Of a stretch of 64,000 bases of DNA, positions 1-11,752 are shown one piece after another. A program made the translations under genes and the position numbers. Numbering within the stretch: position 1 is the first letter of the stretch; each line of letters begins with the position of its first letter. Origin of the DNA: Owenia fusiformis (taxonomy: Eukaryota > Annelida > Polychaeta > Sabellida > Oweniidae). The notes below the pieces were generated by a model, which was given only the letters and a program-made list of their open reading frames with translations, searched no databases and was not told where the DNA came from. The stretch spans positions 10,235,730 through 10,299,729 of the forward strand of contig CAIIXF020000007.1 in NCBI GenBank assembly GCA_903813345.2, written 5' to 3'.

Positions 1-86
1 CAAACTTATTTTGATAATGTGTACGTTCTGAGTATTTAATTATGTGCTTAAGTTTATGGTTGAAGGACTTGTAAGCTTTTCCTGTT

Positions 87-302
87 TTGCAACAGGGATT
101 TTTCAAATCTAAGAAGTACAACATTTTACCTGTAAACCAGGTGTATGAATTTAATGTTTCGAATTTTGTCTATTGTTGTATTTACCAGGAACCTGTTTAT
201 TCAAAACTATATAATGATTATTTTAATCAAAATGAATATTTTCACAATTTTCCTACCAGAAGAAGTCATGATTTACATGCTAGGGCTTACATAGTCAAGT
301 GA
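87..302 (+). pseudogene. Non-LTR retrotransposon ORF2 C-terminal fragment
   Basis: The translated stretch (FKSKKYNILPVNQVYEFN..., ending RRSHDLHARAY) resembles the extreme C-terminal region after the reverse transcriptase domain in CR1/L2-type LINE proteins, where a host-like NILP..YEF segment precedes a TR..DLH block. No ATG, no RT motifs, and a stop follows at once. It covers only the tail of the ORF. The fragment at 1029 repeats the DLH/TRAY block, so two separate copies are present. Confidence 0.45.
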
Positions 303-1028
303 ACTCGACTTAATGTTGTTGTTTCACTTTTCTTTTTGACGATTTGGATATTTGTTTTTTATTTTTGTTTTCAACATTTGCGTCGAGGATATTAAGCCCA
401 GTATATTGCGGTAAATGCTTTTCTGCCCTCTATGCTCATCAAAAGTTACACAGATAAGATAATTGATCCAATGCTTCAACTAGAATGTATTAACTCTTAC
501 CTTAAACACAGGAAATACTTGATAATTGAAGAAATGTAATCATTTTCGTATATGTTTGAACCAATTTCCAATATGGTTCTCAAGGTCACTCAAGGTCACT
601 GAATACAGTCTAAATGTGAAACCATGCAACCAAAACGAAATCGTAATTATTTATTACCAACATATCTGTTTTCGGTTTCTTCACCCTCCTTGGTGTCTGA
701 GAAGGCGATTCAATTGTCATAAGACGATGATAAACTTTCGAGTTGAAATCTCGATCTCAATATGGCTGCTGTTATTTATTGTAATTTCGTTTTTCGCTTC
801 ACCTAGAGTTTTACTTTTACACAATCATTACCCAGAATGCATCTACACATGGGGAAAAAAATTGTTTCCAGAAAAATTCTTATACTTCTTCAATTATCAA
901 GCGTTTGACGTGTGTAAGGTAGGATTAAATACATTATCGATGAAGAGCATATTCTAATACATAATTTGTGTGATTTGGTTGCCTAAACAGGCCAGGAAAG
1001 CATTTCCCTCAATTTACAACCGGGAAGT
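303..1028. other. Unassigned AT-rich interval
   Basis: Separates two LINE tails. A 143-codon open frame at 526-957 has no family features and a composition typical of chance ORFs. A 10-bp tandem (CAAGGTCACT twice) is visible near 581-600. Nothing else supported. Confidence 0.4.
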
Positions 1029-1538
1029 GTGTACGACCCTAGTATGCAAGAAAATAGCCTAACAAAAAATAAATATCCAAATTATCAAAAAATAATGACA
1101 AATAAAGCATACGATGGTCGGATTTATATGACTAGGGCTTACAAAACAAAAATAGGGTTATATTCAATCAAAGTACAGGGTCCAAGAATCTGGAATTCTA
1201 TCTCAGATCATGTCAGATTTTTGCCTTCTTTACTTCAATTTAAAATGACTAGAAAGAAAAACTTAATTGCTGAAATATAATTATATATTGTCACCTCATC
1301 TACCTTTCCATCCATACATTTTTCCTAAACCGAAATAGAGTTAACACACATTGGCAGCCACAACCCACCACCACTAGCCATAAGTTAGATGCATACATAT
1401 GCTATCAATATGTATAGTTATTATTGAATTTTCATTTTTGTCACTAAAACAACTTCATACACTTGTTAAAGTGTCAGTTGATGTATAATTTATGTATCAT
1501 AGTTTGACAATAAAGTATGTAACTAACTAAAAAAAAAA
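1029..1538 (+). mobile_element. LINE 3' end with poly(A) tail
   Basis: Encodes the last about 80 residues of a LINE ORF2 (RIYMTRAYKTK, then GLYSIKVQGPRIWNS), ending at 1280. A 3' UTR follows with an AATAAA at 1509-1514 and a short A-run at 1529-1538. The GPRIWNS motif near the C-terminus is characteristic of CR1/Jockey-group elements. It is truncated at the 5' side. The A-run abuts a mariner-like fragment directly. Confidence 0.55.
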
Positions 1539-2152
1539 TATTCCATCAAGATAATGCGCCATCGCATAGGTCGCAAATGGTGCAGGATACTATCCAGAAA
1601 ACGCTGGACATGGAGGTTCAAGGCCAGTCAGCGTATTCTCCTGACAAGGCACCGTGCGATTTTGGGGTATTTTCATGTTTGAAAAATGATCTGCGTGGTA
1701 AGATCCACGCAAATATCCATGAGCTTCAGAATGCCGTTCAACGTTCGCTGACAAAGAACTTTCCAGATGGCTTCCACAGGATATATCAGAAGTGGATAGA
1801 ACGACATCAGCTGTGTGTGAAAGCTAAGGGGAACTACTTTGAACATGAAATAGAATGCTAACTTGAAAGTAGAAATGTGGAGTAGCCACAGAACTATGGT
1901 TGAAATATAGACAGGACAGAAACTAACGTTAACAAAATCTACTATGCTGTGAACTTATAAAATTGCTCCGCAGAACCCGTATTCGCGTTACTATGACAAC
2001 CACCATTTTGCTGTTAATCATTATATCTTGATCATTTTTTCGGGATAGTTAGAAAAGTGTCTGATGCTTCTCTACTGAAAATTTGAACGATGATAGACAA
2101 GAAATAAAAGTTTGAGAGCAAAATTAGCTTTACTTACTGAACGCCCTGTATA
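1539..2152 (+). mobile_element. 3' half of a mariner-like transposon
   Basis: Holds the transposase C-terminus and about 290 bp of 3' sequence, ending in ACGCCCTGTATA at about 2141-2152, a terminal motif of Tc1/mariner elements (xCCCTGTA at the right end). The 5' half is missing; the left boundary coincides with the LINE poly(A). Confidence 0.6.
1541..1861 (+). pseudogene. Mariner-like transposase, C-terminal half
   Basis: Reads without stops from FHQDNAPSHRSQ, the second catalytic Asp block of mariner transposases, through YSPDKAPCDFGVF, the third Asp block about 35 residues later, to the terminal CVKAKGNYFEHE. Length and spacing fit the DD34/35D group. Leu of SPDLAP is Lys here. The N-terminal DNA-binding domain and first Asp are absent, so it cannot be active. 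Confidence 0.75.
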
Positions 2153-2683
2153 TCAACATCTTTTGAAACACCCAAGAAGTCTAAAATTCTTTGAAAACTC
2201 CGGTGATTACCACACCAGAAGTTCAGCCATTTTAAAAGGTCATTCTGAAATCTCCAGAGCTACTTCGTAAATTTCCGTCAAAGCCGTCATTTTGTTTACT
2301 CGTAAAAAATAGAGAGGTTAAGTAAGTACGACGATTTTTTATGACGTGGACCGCCAACGTAAACCTTTACGTTCCCGTTTACTTACTAACAAAAATGCTT
2401 TAGGACTAGAGTTTAGACGTAACGTCAACGCAAACAAACCGTAAAATGATTTTTTTTTCTTTTTCTTAGCGGCCTTTCGTTTTATTTTCTACTTTAAAAG
2501 TATAAAAATATTACTTCATTGACAAATTGATGAAAGTGTTTAACAAAGGAGATGTTTCACAGCCTGGCAGTGTTCTAGTGTGGTTGCAAAAGTCCTTATA
2601 AGAGGTTCCATGTTCTTTTTAGAGGCGAGCTTAGCGACATATGTTTTCATGAACTAGAAGTGATACTGATCAAGAGAAATGAT
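2153..2683. other. Unassigned interval
   Basis: No coding signal. A GAGAGGTTAAGTAAGTACGACG string near 2310-2330 recalls, but does not match, the GAGAGGTTTCGC termini found at 46198. A T-rich run lies near 2450. Confidence 0.3.
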
Positions 2684-2975
2684 GTTGGCAATTCTGAATC
2701 CGTGACGGCGTTGCTATGGTAACCAAGTAAATATGCCACGCCCACTTTTAGGTGCTCTTTTCAGTGTTGGGCCTCTATTTCTGTCGTTATTGCTCAGCTT
2801 TTTATGGAATTTACACCAAATGGAAGGTTATAGATAATGCAATTAGGAAGTATTAAGTTGGCAAATCTGAATCTGTAACGGCGTTGCTATGGTTACAAAG
2901 TAAATATGCCACACCCACTTTTAGGGGCTCTTTTCGGTGTTTGGTCTATATCTTCGTCAATATTGCTCAAAGCTC
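2684..2975 (+). repeat. Two-copy direct repeat, 173-bp period
   Basis: The segment starting GTTGGCAATTCTGAATC at 2684 recurs as GTTGGCAAATCTGAATC at 2857. Both copies run through ACGGCGTTGCTATGG and ATGCCACRCCCACTTTTAGG. The CCACGCCCACTTTT string also appears at 38170 and 43820. Point differences show an old tandem duplication. Confidence 0.75.
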
Positions 2976-5123
2976 CATGTGCATTATGGCAATTGATTTT
3001 AGACGGCCATATCTTTCACCATGGGTACTTTCTGGCCATCAATACAGTTGTTATTATTAAAACAATATGTTTTCTTTCAAGTGAAGTCCCCATTATAGTA
3101 AAATATCATCCTAACTCTATTAAAAAGAATGGATTAGGACCCCACCTTTGCACTTTTTTAAAAAGAGGATCTTGTTTTTCTCAATTTAAACATATCGAAA
3201 GTTTCTTCTACACTATATCACCCTATGCAGACAGAGCCTGTGGGAAATATTGGGTGGGGAGCAAATGAGTGGAGGGTGCGGAGCTAACGGTCATTTTTGA
3301 ATTTAAATTTGGGATATTTCTGAAACTAAGCCGTTTTGGGACTTCAAATATACCAAGATATGTGTATTTGACACCAAATATCAATACAATTGTGAAAATA
3401 GTAGCGCAATTCATTCTATAGCGACGCAGTGTGCCTTAAACCTTTCCCAGACCTATATATTTTGAAATTATCCTTTTAATACTGAGTCCCCAGCATTCAT
3501 AAAAAAATGGTGTTCAAGGTACACTATCTATACAAATTATTTTTGCATCTTGGAAGCCAGGCAGTATCTGTGTGATTTTATAAAAATTCGGAAATGTTTT
3601 TCAGATATGAGCCCCTCTAAATATTGGGTGCGGAGGAGCTCCATAAACGTACCTCCAAGATGCAAAAATAATTTGCATGGGTAGTGTATCTTGAACACCA
3701 TTTTTATGAATGCTGGGGACGCAGTATTAAAAGGATAGTCTCAAAATATATAGGTCTGGGAAATGTTTAAGGCATACTGCGTCGCTATAAAATGAATTGC
3801 ACTACTATTTTTACAATTTTATTGATATTTGGTGTCAAATACACATATCTTGGTATATTTGAAGTCCCAAAACGGCTTAGTTTCAGAAATATCCCAAATT
3901 TAAATTCAAAAATGACCGTTAGCTCCGCACCCTCCGCTCATTTGCTCCCCACCCAATATTTCCCACAGGCTCTGTCTGCATAGGGTGTATATTAACGATT
4001 TCTGAAAAGGGGTGGGTATTGAAATGAGGTAAAGTTAAAACCCACATATCCCATGTTATTTTCCCATAGGGAAATCTCGTGCTATCCATTGATATCTTCA
4101 AAACTAGCCTTTCAATACCATTCTACTTTTGAAGAAGTGTTAGACCCCTTGTTGAATAATGTTTTCATGCAATAAAAACCAGAAAAACAAGATCCTCTTT
4201 TGAGTAAATTGGTTCAACATGTTGACATGGGGTCCGTATTCATAAAGGAAGAGGTGCGTTTATTGGCAAATACCCCTATGGTCAAAATGAATAATTCTTA
4301 GGTGTAACATGAAGAATAGAATGTCATATATTAAAGTGCTTGGGCACACATAGGCTGAGATAGGGGCCATTTAGTTCAGTAAGGTTGTATTGACTTACAT
4401 GGGGCTGTGCATAATTGACTTAACATGAGGATATCAGCAGATCCGAAAAGAGGCCATTGGTTTCCATTGATTATCACAAAAATACCAAAAATACACTATG
4501 ACCTGAATCGATTGCAAACTTAATAATATCTCAATATGACACAAATGGTTTATCTCATCAAATGTGCAAATATGAAGTTTGCAATCGATTTAGGTCATAC
4601 TTTAAATGAAAAGATTACAATGTACATACATTTTTTTCATCCTTTTTTCCCTACAAAATGGCTCTAGAAAAATGCTCCAAAAACTCCAATTATTAAGTAA
4701 CATATTTGGATAAGATGTAGGGATGCGTAGGATGCGAATGGATTTTGATAAAGCATAAAATACTTCCTGGTTTGGAATCTATGCCTCTACACTTCATGAT
4801 TGAATTTTGACACTAATAAGTGGCCTATACATTAATAGAGTGCTGAATATAGGTCAACAAGATACTAGTGTGCATATATATGTAATAATAAAGGCAATAT
4901 ACTCATTTTGAAAAATCTGATGAATTAATTTTTTCTTGGGGAGATCATTATGGAGAGCGCACTACTTCCTTTTTGAATTGTTCGATTGAAATTTTATCAT
5001 CGTGGGTACTTCACTTGAAACTCAACATATTGTTTTAAAAACCACTGTATTATGCCCAGAAAGTACTCATGGTTCAATACATGACTGTCTAAAATCATTT
5101 GCCATACTGCACATGGACCTTCA
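2966..5123. mobile_element. Fold-back element with an insertion in its right arm
   Basis: The left arm (2966-3560) is reverse-complementary to the right arm (3650-4246 plus 4970-5123). The inner part pairs 3221-3560 with 3650-3985 almost base for base, centred near 3603. The outer part pairs the TGGACC/GGTCC region at 2972-3200 with 4170-4246 and 4985-5123. Two near-identical small open frames on opposite strands (3223-3414 and 3792-3983) are just the two arms and are not genes. The right arm is longer because of the 4247-4969 insertion. Confidence 0.8.
4247..4969 (+). mobile_element. Dispersed 0.7-kb repeat, copy A
   Basis: Begins GGAAGAGGTGCG and ends CGCACTACTTCC, a 12-bp terminal inverted repeat with one mismatch. 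It matches 49820-50611 over its whole length, including the CAAATACCCCTATGGTCAAAA and TTGACTTAACATGAGGATAT blocks. Non-coding. The flanks are AAA on the left and TTT on the right. Confidence 0.75.
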
Positions 5124-5230
5124 AATATTTGAAGTACTAAAACAGTTTAGTTTCAGAAATGTCCCAAATTTAAATTAAAAAAATGACCGTTAGCCTCCGA
5201 ACCAAACGCTCATTTCTGCCGCACCAAATA
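5124..5230. repeat. Partial fold-back arm, second copy
   Basis: Matches the arm at 3859-3960 (GTTTAGTTTCAGAAAT, TGACCGTTAGC, CTCATTT) and is continued at 8579-8620 (ATATTCGCCACAGGCACCGTC). It was one piece before the 5231-8578 insertion. Confidence 0.65.
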
Positions 5231-5244
5231 GTCCATGGTATGAC

Positions 5245-7269
5245 ATTTTTTTTATTAAGTTATTCATTTGTACAAAGAATACAATACAAAAATACAGTGT
5301 AAGTGGCTGTGCTTTTAGCATTATTAGCCACGTTCTACAAGTCTACAAATCAATATACAATGTATTCAATCAATACTATTGATTAAAATAAATGAGATAC
5401 AATAAGATAAAAATTGTTTTGTGGAGGATTTCAGACATTTACACATCGCTCGAAGAAAATGGCACTGCACTTTAAAACAATCAGATTCTCAGCTCTACTT
5501 AATGTTTTATCACCATTGAGGATCAGAGAGAGTTTATCACGTTGTGTCTTATATTTACGGGAGTATTGTATATTCATATTTTTTAGTTGGTTTTCTAATT
5601 CAGTCCAGAATGTTAATCTCAATGCAAGTTACATCGACAAATCACATGGCTGGTTGTTTCACTGTTAATACCACATGAGCAGATGGGGGAATTTACATTG
5701 GTAAAGTTATGCGAGTAAAGGTGAGCCTTGAAAATGAAATCACATCGTACTCTGTTAAATATAATTTCTTGGTTTCTTGAGATGGACAATTCTGATGAGT
5801 TAATAACAGTTTCGTTAAAAATATTGCTTTTAAGGCTTGATTTAAATATGCTTAAGCTAGATGAGTTCTTTATATCAGATGAGAGTAGATTCCATTCTGA
5901 TATTATTTTTGAGATACAAGATCTTTTATAAAATTTGGATTTAACTGGTAAAATATAGTCAAGTTGGTGTCTTAGTTCATGTGTTTGATTTCTTTTTAGT
6001 GGTTCAAATATCTCAGTGACATAAGAAGGCAGCAAGTTGTTGTGAGCTCTATACATAAAGGTAGCTCTATGATATTGACGTCTATTTGAGAGTGTGGGCC
6101 AATTTAAAGTATTCAACACTTTTGTGGCTGATGTTCCATGCATGGCACCTGAACAAATAAGTGCAGCTTTATAGTAAAGGCGGTCTAAAAGTTGTAGTTT
6201 TGTCAAATTTGCACATCCGTAAAGAATGTCACAATAATCAAAGAGTGGCAAAATAAAAGACTTAAAAATTGTTTCAAGGTGTTTTCCACTTATTTTCTTA
6301 CTGAAGACTTTTAACGGATTTATGAGTTTATCTATTCTTGCTACAAGTTCAGTAATGTGATAGTCAAAAGTGAGATTTTTGTCCAAAATCAAGCCCAAGT
6401 GCTTGTGATTGTTTACTCTTGGTAACTTGTCATTACCAAGGGAAAGATCTGGGGTCAAAATTTCGCGCTTTCTTGGATTAAAAAAGTCATATCTTTACTT
6501 TTACTAGCTTTGAAGTTTAATTTCCATGTATTTGACCATAAGAGAATTTTATTTAGATCCTCTTGTAATTCATTATTCTTAGCAGCTGCTGTTTCAGCTG
6601 TGAAGGATTGGTAAAGTGACGTGTCGTCTGCATATATAAAACATTTGGTATTTAAGTTATCAGGTAGATCATTGATACAAATTAGAAACAGGAGGGGGCC
6701 TAATATGGAGCCTTGAGGTACTCCTGCGTTTATATGGTTCATCTCAGATAGTTCAGACTCTTGGCCATCCAATACAACTTTCGCTTGTCTATTTGATAGG
6801 TACGATTTCATTAATTCTATGATGTTATGACCAAAACCATACATTTTCAGTTTTTTTAATAGTAGCCCATGGGGCATTGAATCAAAGGCGGCCGAAATGT
6901 CAAGATAAATCCCCCTTACATTGGCCCAATTTTCGATTTCATTAGTTACGACATCAATTATACTTAGAAGCTGTGCCTGGGTACTGTGACCTGGCAAAAA
7001 GCCACTTTGGAGGTTATAAATAAATTGTTCACAATTAGATGGTCAAAAAGTCTTTTGAAGATTACGCGTTCTGCAACTTAGATATACAGCTCAGGAGAGT
7101 TATAGGTCTATAATTTTTTACATCTGTTTTGTCTTTACTTTTGTGAATTGCTACAACGTGGCCTACCTTCCATGATTGGGGGTATTTATTAAGAATGAAC
7201 ATTTTGTTTAATAATTTTGATAATATCGGTGAAAGTGATGGTGCTGCCATTTTAAGCATTAAATTTAAG
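5245..7269 (-). mobile_element. 5'-truncated LINE (CR1/Jockey-like) with 11-bp target duplication
   Basis: Inserted in the TIR element, with CATGGTATGAC at 5234-5244 and again at 7270-7280. The minus-strand 3' end is the T-rich side at 5245, reading as an A-rich tail. ORF2 pieces: KNYRPITLLS (7062-7269), then AFDSMPHGLL, AGVPQGSILGPLL and YADDTSL (6455-6997), then the post-RT region to the CSCGINSETTSH...C zinc-knuckle-like motif (5619-6458) and a tail piece (5431-5622). Frames change near 7060, 6455 and 5620, so at least three indels or stops have accumulated. Endonuclease and 5' end are missing. Confidence 0.88.
5431..7269 (-). pseudogene. LINE reverse transcriptase ORF2, broken
   Basis: Reverse transcriptase of a non-LTR element in four frame-shifted segments. 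Motif A (YLDISAAFDSMP), the PQGSILGPLL motif and the FIYADDTSL catalytic box are all legible, so decay is moderate. The C-terminal segment contains NHKHLGLILDKNLTFDYHI and a Cys/His-rich motif typical of the CR1/Jockey superfamily. The apparent upstream extension past 7269 reads into the host element and is not part of this protein. Confidence 0.85.
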
Positions 7270-8618
7270 CATGGTATGACTTCCGAATATGATCCGTAGC
7301 ACACTATAGCGCAGCAACATTTGAAGCAATATTTATGGATCGGAGGTGCATATGTCTTGATTCTTTTAAGATACCATTTGCTGAAAAAAGCGACTTTTGG
7401 GTCGAAAATGTCTTTCATCACAAGACCAGACCGTTATTCTAAGCATACGAACAAAAGATAGATCATCATAATGTAAAAATATACTTAATTTTACTGTAGA
7501 TGTCGGTGTTTAATTAGTGTTATTACGCAAGTGTGTTTTCAAGATTTTGTTAAATTTTTCAAATACGAGCCAAGCAGTTTCAACAAAGTTGTGTGGAATA
7601 TTTAGGTAATTTATGATTGGAACATATTAGTTTTCTTACCATTTAAAACAATTTTTCCATATAATCGCAAGGGGTCAAACATTAAATTATTGTTCGTGTT
7701 TTATAAAACATAATACAATAACAAATATGTAAGATTTATATCTAATTAAATGTTACAGAGGTATTGGAATGTTCATATATTCCAAGGGCATGTCTAATAA
7801 TCAATTACAGTCATATGCAATCGAACGCCTTACAATTCTTCCTCGACGTTACTGCTGGCTTCCATCAATTTTTTTTATGATTGTTTCTTCTTTCACCTTA
7901 CCGCTAGATATAATCAAATTTTAGGAAGATAATAATAACGATTTTTCTCACTTATTCATGAATTCGACTAAGTCTTGATGGTTGTTTTATAAGCAACTGG
8001 GCTATATCTAACTACGAGAAATAGAATTTTAGCTGTAGTCCAAGTTAGTCAAGGAAGAGCAATAGGCGCCCCTTTATTGATAATGTTCACCGCGGAATAA
8101 CAGTCCATATTTCAAAACGCATTGAGACCCATTTTGTGAAAAACTAGCATAATTTAAGCAGTTGTCATTCTTAGTACTATATAAAAGTGATTCATTTGTG
8201 GCATTTATCTTATTAATACCTGAGAAACAATACAAAACGTCGATACACTGATTACATAATTTTTGGTATTGATAAGAAAAATAACATCAAACTTATAGCT
8301 TAGAAACCTAAATCATATATTTAAAATCATTTTGTATTATTTTCTGTTGCGTTGTGTACTCCAAATTGGGAAAAATTGGGATTTTATTTGTTGGTAATTT
8401 TTTGACCTCTGTTAATGGCAGGCATAATTCAATCTAAAAGCCGGAAGTATATTAAACGGTTATAATAAAAATTATTAGGGAACATATGTAGGTATGTTAA
8501 TGTTAGGTCAAATATCGATGCGCTATAGTGTCCTACCAGCTCCTATATTAGACGTCCTAGAGATTTCATACCATGGACTTAAAATATTCGCCACAGGCAC
8601 CGTCTACATAAGGTGATT

Positions 8619-8887
8619 TGTGAGACAAAAATGGCGGCTATTTTGAAAGTAGGGGAACTTTTGAATCAGAGGTCATAAGGGGTTTTCTGGATTGATTTTG
8701 AATAAAAATAATTTAAAACGGGAATCCTATCTACAGAGGTTTTAAAACTATAAAGTTACCTAATGGTCCAAAGGCGAAATTTGCGAGACAAAAAGGCGGC
8801 TATTTTGAAAGTAGGATCTAGCTTTTAAATCAGGAGTCATAAGAGGTTTTCTGTATTGAAGTTGAACAAAAATAATTTGAAAAGGGT
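8619..8887 (+). repeat. Two-copy direct repeat, about 164-bp period
   Basis: GAGACAAAAATGGCGGCTAT at about 8620 and GAGACAAAAAGGCGGCTATT at about 8784 start two diverged copies, each ending AAAAATAATTTRAAAMGGG. Immediately follows the fold-back remnant. Confidence 0.7.
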
Positions 8888-11292
8888 ATCATATCGATAT
8901 TTATTTTGCTAATCCATGACTAATATAAGATTGCCCTGTTTGAATTGGATGATATACTATCTCTACTTACCCTCTCCGTCTACAACGTTTCCCAAGGATA
9001 CCACGAACAGCACGAGAACGCCACCGCACATGTACATGTTTGTAGATTTGCCGAGAGCAATGCTTGTGTAATAGAACGCCCTTATTATTTATACCCCAAA
9101 CGTATATATATGATCAGCAAATCAGCATCATTAATTCAATTGCATGGATAAATGGAATTCAATTGCATGAATTAATGAGTTAATGAATTAATGGATGAGC
9201 GTTTAAAGGTCGAAATGGTCTTTGAAAATGTAATTCGGAAAAATGTAATTAAGGAATAAAAAGCTAGATACACACATTGAGAGGCTTTGATATACAATCA
9301 ACTGAAAACGTCCGGTTCATGGAGGGATTTTAAGTAACGGAAAACTGTAAAGAAATTGTAGAAGAAAGTGCAAAAAGTCCGTTCATAATATACAATAGTT
9401 AGGGATATCGTAGAAAGATTTAAACACGTTTGGTTTACATTCATTTAAAGACTTATGCTGCGTTTTTGAATTGCCCGCCGCGGTGGTGCATTGCGTAATA
9501 GGTAATGAGAATACCCCTCGTTATCAAGAAAAATAACAAAAAAAAACATAGCGCAAATTACACGGTCGCATGTTTTCAAAAAATAATTAATCCATGCGCA
9601 CTAACACACATCATTCTTTTGAAAGACGTCATGGTTTATTGCAATCGTTCTCCACTTTACTATACCCCTAGTTAGTCCTATTCTATTGTTTAGTATATTT
9701 TTGAAAGTACCTTATTAGCATCTAACAGGCATCCGATAAACCATATATAAGGCAGACTAATAAAAACAAATAACATAATCATTACTAATAAGCAAAATGG
9801 GTTGCTCATGGACACCAAATGAAAAGGTATAGTAGAGTGTCTCCTGTGGTGCACGAGTAACAAGCCGGCGCGGTTGACATACGCTGTTACCCGACAAGTT
9901 TGACACTTCGTAATTAGAGATGTAAGTGCGCTTGGATGAACTGCTTTTGTTGAAAACGTGCGAGCATGCATGTTATTTCTTTTCGTGATACTTAAGGGGA
10001 ATACTTATTATGCCGTTCGACATCCTGGGATACAATATCAGACACTATAAATTTCGTAAATTTTGAGATAATGATTAATTACTAAAACATAAATGCAACG
10101 AGGATGGAGGTATTTCCAATGATGACATACGTATTTGAATTTTAGTAAAATTACCCTCACCTTTCTCAAATAACATTAACGTTAACAAAAATTTGACTAC
10201 GATAAGAATGCTTTTAATATGCATTTTGCAATTTTTATTCTAAACGTCGAATGCATTATTAGATGCAGATCTTTATGTGTATTTTTATGTTCCTGAAATG
10301 TTTTTCGGATATGCAAGTCACGTTACATACCACACGTATATGCATTTCGATAATGTTAAGCCGTGTAAATGATCCTGCTTCACACGACACTGAAAAAGTT
10401 CATATTATACTCCTAGTTTTGACAAAAATAAGGGAAGGGGTTTTATCTTTTCATCAAAAGTGGAGAATATAGCTGTTGGCCGTATCCACGATCAGTTTTA
10501 TGGAATAAGCGAGCGTATGGTTGAGTTATTAACGGGTACAAATCAACATCGTACTAGTTTTCGAATGTGCCAAGGAGGATTGGCTCCCAGAATGTAATCT
10601 CGATATTTTCCAACAATCCAAAAGATTTGAGCTAATATCTTGATCACTTCTTGTGTGTTTTGAATTTTTTTGTTATGTAATAAGACCAAAGTTCACTATT
10701 TAAAGGGGTAACAAGGCCTGTAGTTAGAAAATTCGAAACGTTTCTGAACTTTCTGAACTATCAGGGCAACATTTGGCTTTACATCTTCTTTAACATACCT
10801 ATTTTCTTAAATGTATGAATAAACTATAAATTTCACCATTAAATTCAGTTCAAAGCTTCTATAAGGGGAGTCCCAATTATAGAATTTGAGGATCCAACTC
10901 GTTTCCAGAGGAATATCAGCTGAAATTATGTTCATCCAGGGGGCTTCTTTGGAGATAATAAAAATATATGTTGGTCTTTACTGTTAAACTATTTAATGAC
11001 ACTGGTTTTTCGCCAAATGTTAAATGTATAAGATCCGTCTGTGGGCTCGGTTCAAAGCTTCAATAAGCGTTTACACTCCTTCGGTACAGCTGATATTATA
11101 GCATAATAATCAATAAAACTAATTTGTACGTTGTATTTTGCAGTTAAAATCATAAAGCTGTAAAACGTTTCGCTTGTCGCTAGGAGGTCATTTAACTAAA
11201 TGACCCCATTATCCATTTAAGATGGATGCATAAGATGCAATATGTTGTTGAAAATAGAATTGTTGATTTTAATAGAATCGAAATATTCCATA

Positions 11293-11365
11293 TTGATCTT
11301 CACGGTTCAGTTAAATTGTAGTTTTGATTATCAAAACTATAATTTAACTAAACCATGAAGATCAA
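11293..11365. repeat. 73-bp hairpin
   Basis: A 36-nt arm starting TTGATCTTCAC is followed at once by its reverse complement ending GAAGATCAA, with three differences. It could be a miniature fold-back or, if transcribed, a miRNA-like precursor. No other copy seen. Confidence 0.65.
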
Positions 11366-11447
11366 AGTATCTACGAGCTTTTTAATCCGTACAGGCAAAC
11401 TACAGAATTTCTTATTATGTTCCCAATTTAGCTGAGATATATCATGG

Positions 11448-11470
11448 GCTTTCAAGAGACTCTTGAAAGC
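11448..11470. repeat. Perfect 23-bp palindrome
   Basis: GCTTTCAAGAG and CTCTTGAAAGC are separated by one A. It lies about 280 bp downstream of the copy 1 stop codon. Too tight a loop for a natural RNA hairpin of biological use; function unknown. Confidence 0.7.
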
Positions 11471-11685
11471 CAATGCATATATATATCATACATCATATTC
11501 CAGTTGACTCTAAAGCCCAAACATCATCAGAATTCATTCTACAAAGCAATACATTCTCTAGTCTAGCATCAAAACCCTAGACCCCTTATCAACTTTAACA
11601 ACAGTTTTAAAGTAGATAAAGGAGGGGGAGGGCTTAAAGCAAGACTGTATTCTCCCCATTCAACTTAAGATTCGTTCGATTTGGT

Positions 11686-11691
11686 TTTATT
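11686..11691 (-). promoter_or_regulatory. Polyadenylation signal AATAAA of cyclase copy 1
   Basis: AATAAA on the minus strand, about 62 nt beyond the TAG stop of copy 1. The flanking 3' sequence is shared with the 3' flank of copy 3 near 31110, where the signal is altered. Confidence 0.5.
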
Positions 11692-11752
11692 TTCAGTTAT
11701 TTTGTTTTGATGCACATCTATAGAAAGTATCGGATCTAATTGTCTTTAGAGA

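Larger units (their letters stand above)
5231..8578. mobile_element. TIR transposon with termini GTCCATGGTATGA, carrying a LINE
   Basis: The left terminus GTCCATGGTATGA (5231-5243) and right terminus TCATACCATGGAC (8566-8578) are inverted repeats. Subterminal blocks CACTATAGCGCA (about 7304) and GCGCTATAGTG (about 8521) are also inverted. Without the LINE it is about 1.3 kb. Fold-back arm sequence is interrupted at this site, confirming insertion. A second copy in the other orientation lies at about 19112-19880. No transposase recognised. Confidence 0.7.
8888..11574. other. Unassigned interval with small palindromes
   Basis: No gene supported: the open frames at 8945, 9690 and 10263 lack family motifs. 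A near-palindrome built on CAATTGCAT lies at 9128-9176. The 9480-11200 stretch shows no clear repeat structure beyond a short GGTCATTTA/TAAATGACC inversion near 11187. Two stronger hairpins are listed separately. Confidence 0.4.

Noticed and set aside
526-957. 143-aa open frame
   Set aside because: No domain signature; low-complexity composition expected by chance in AT-rich DNA, and it lies between LINE fragments.
3223-3983. Two nearly identical 63-aa frames on opposite strands
   Set aside because: They are the two arms of a fold-back element, not a gene pair.
4247-4969. 0.7-kb repeat as a Helitron
   Set aside because: A/T insertion without duplication fits, but the ends lack 5'-TC and 3'-CTRR with a hairpin, and it has terminal inverted repeats.
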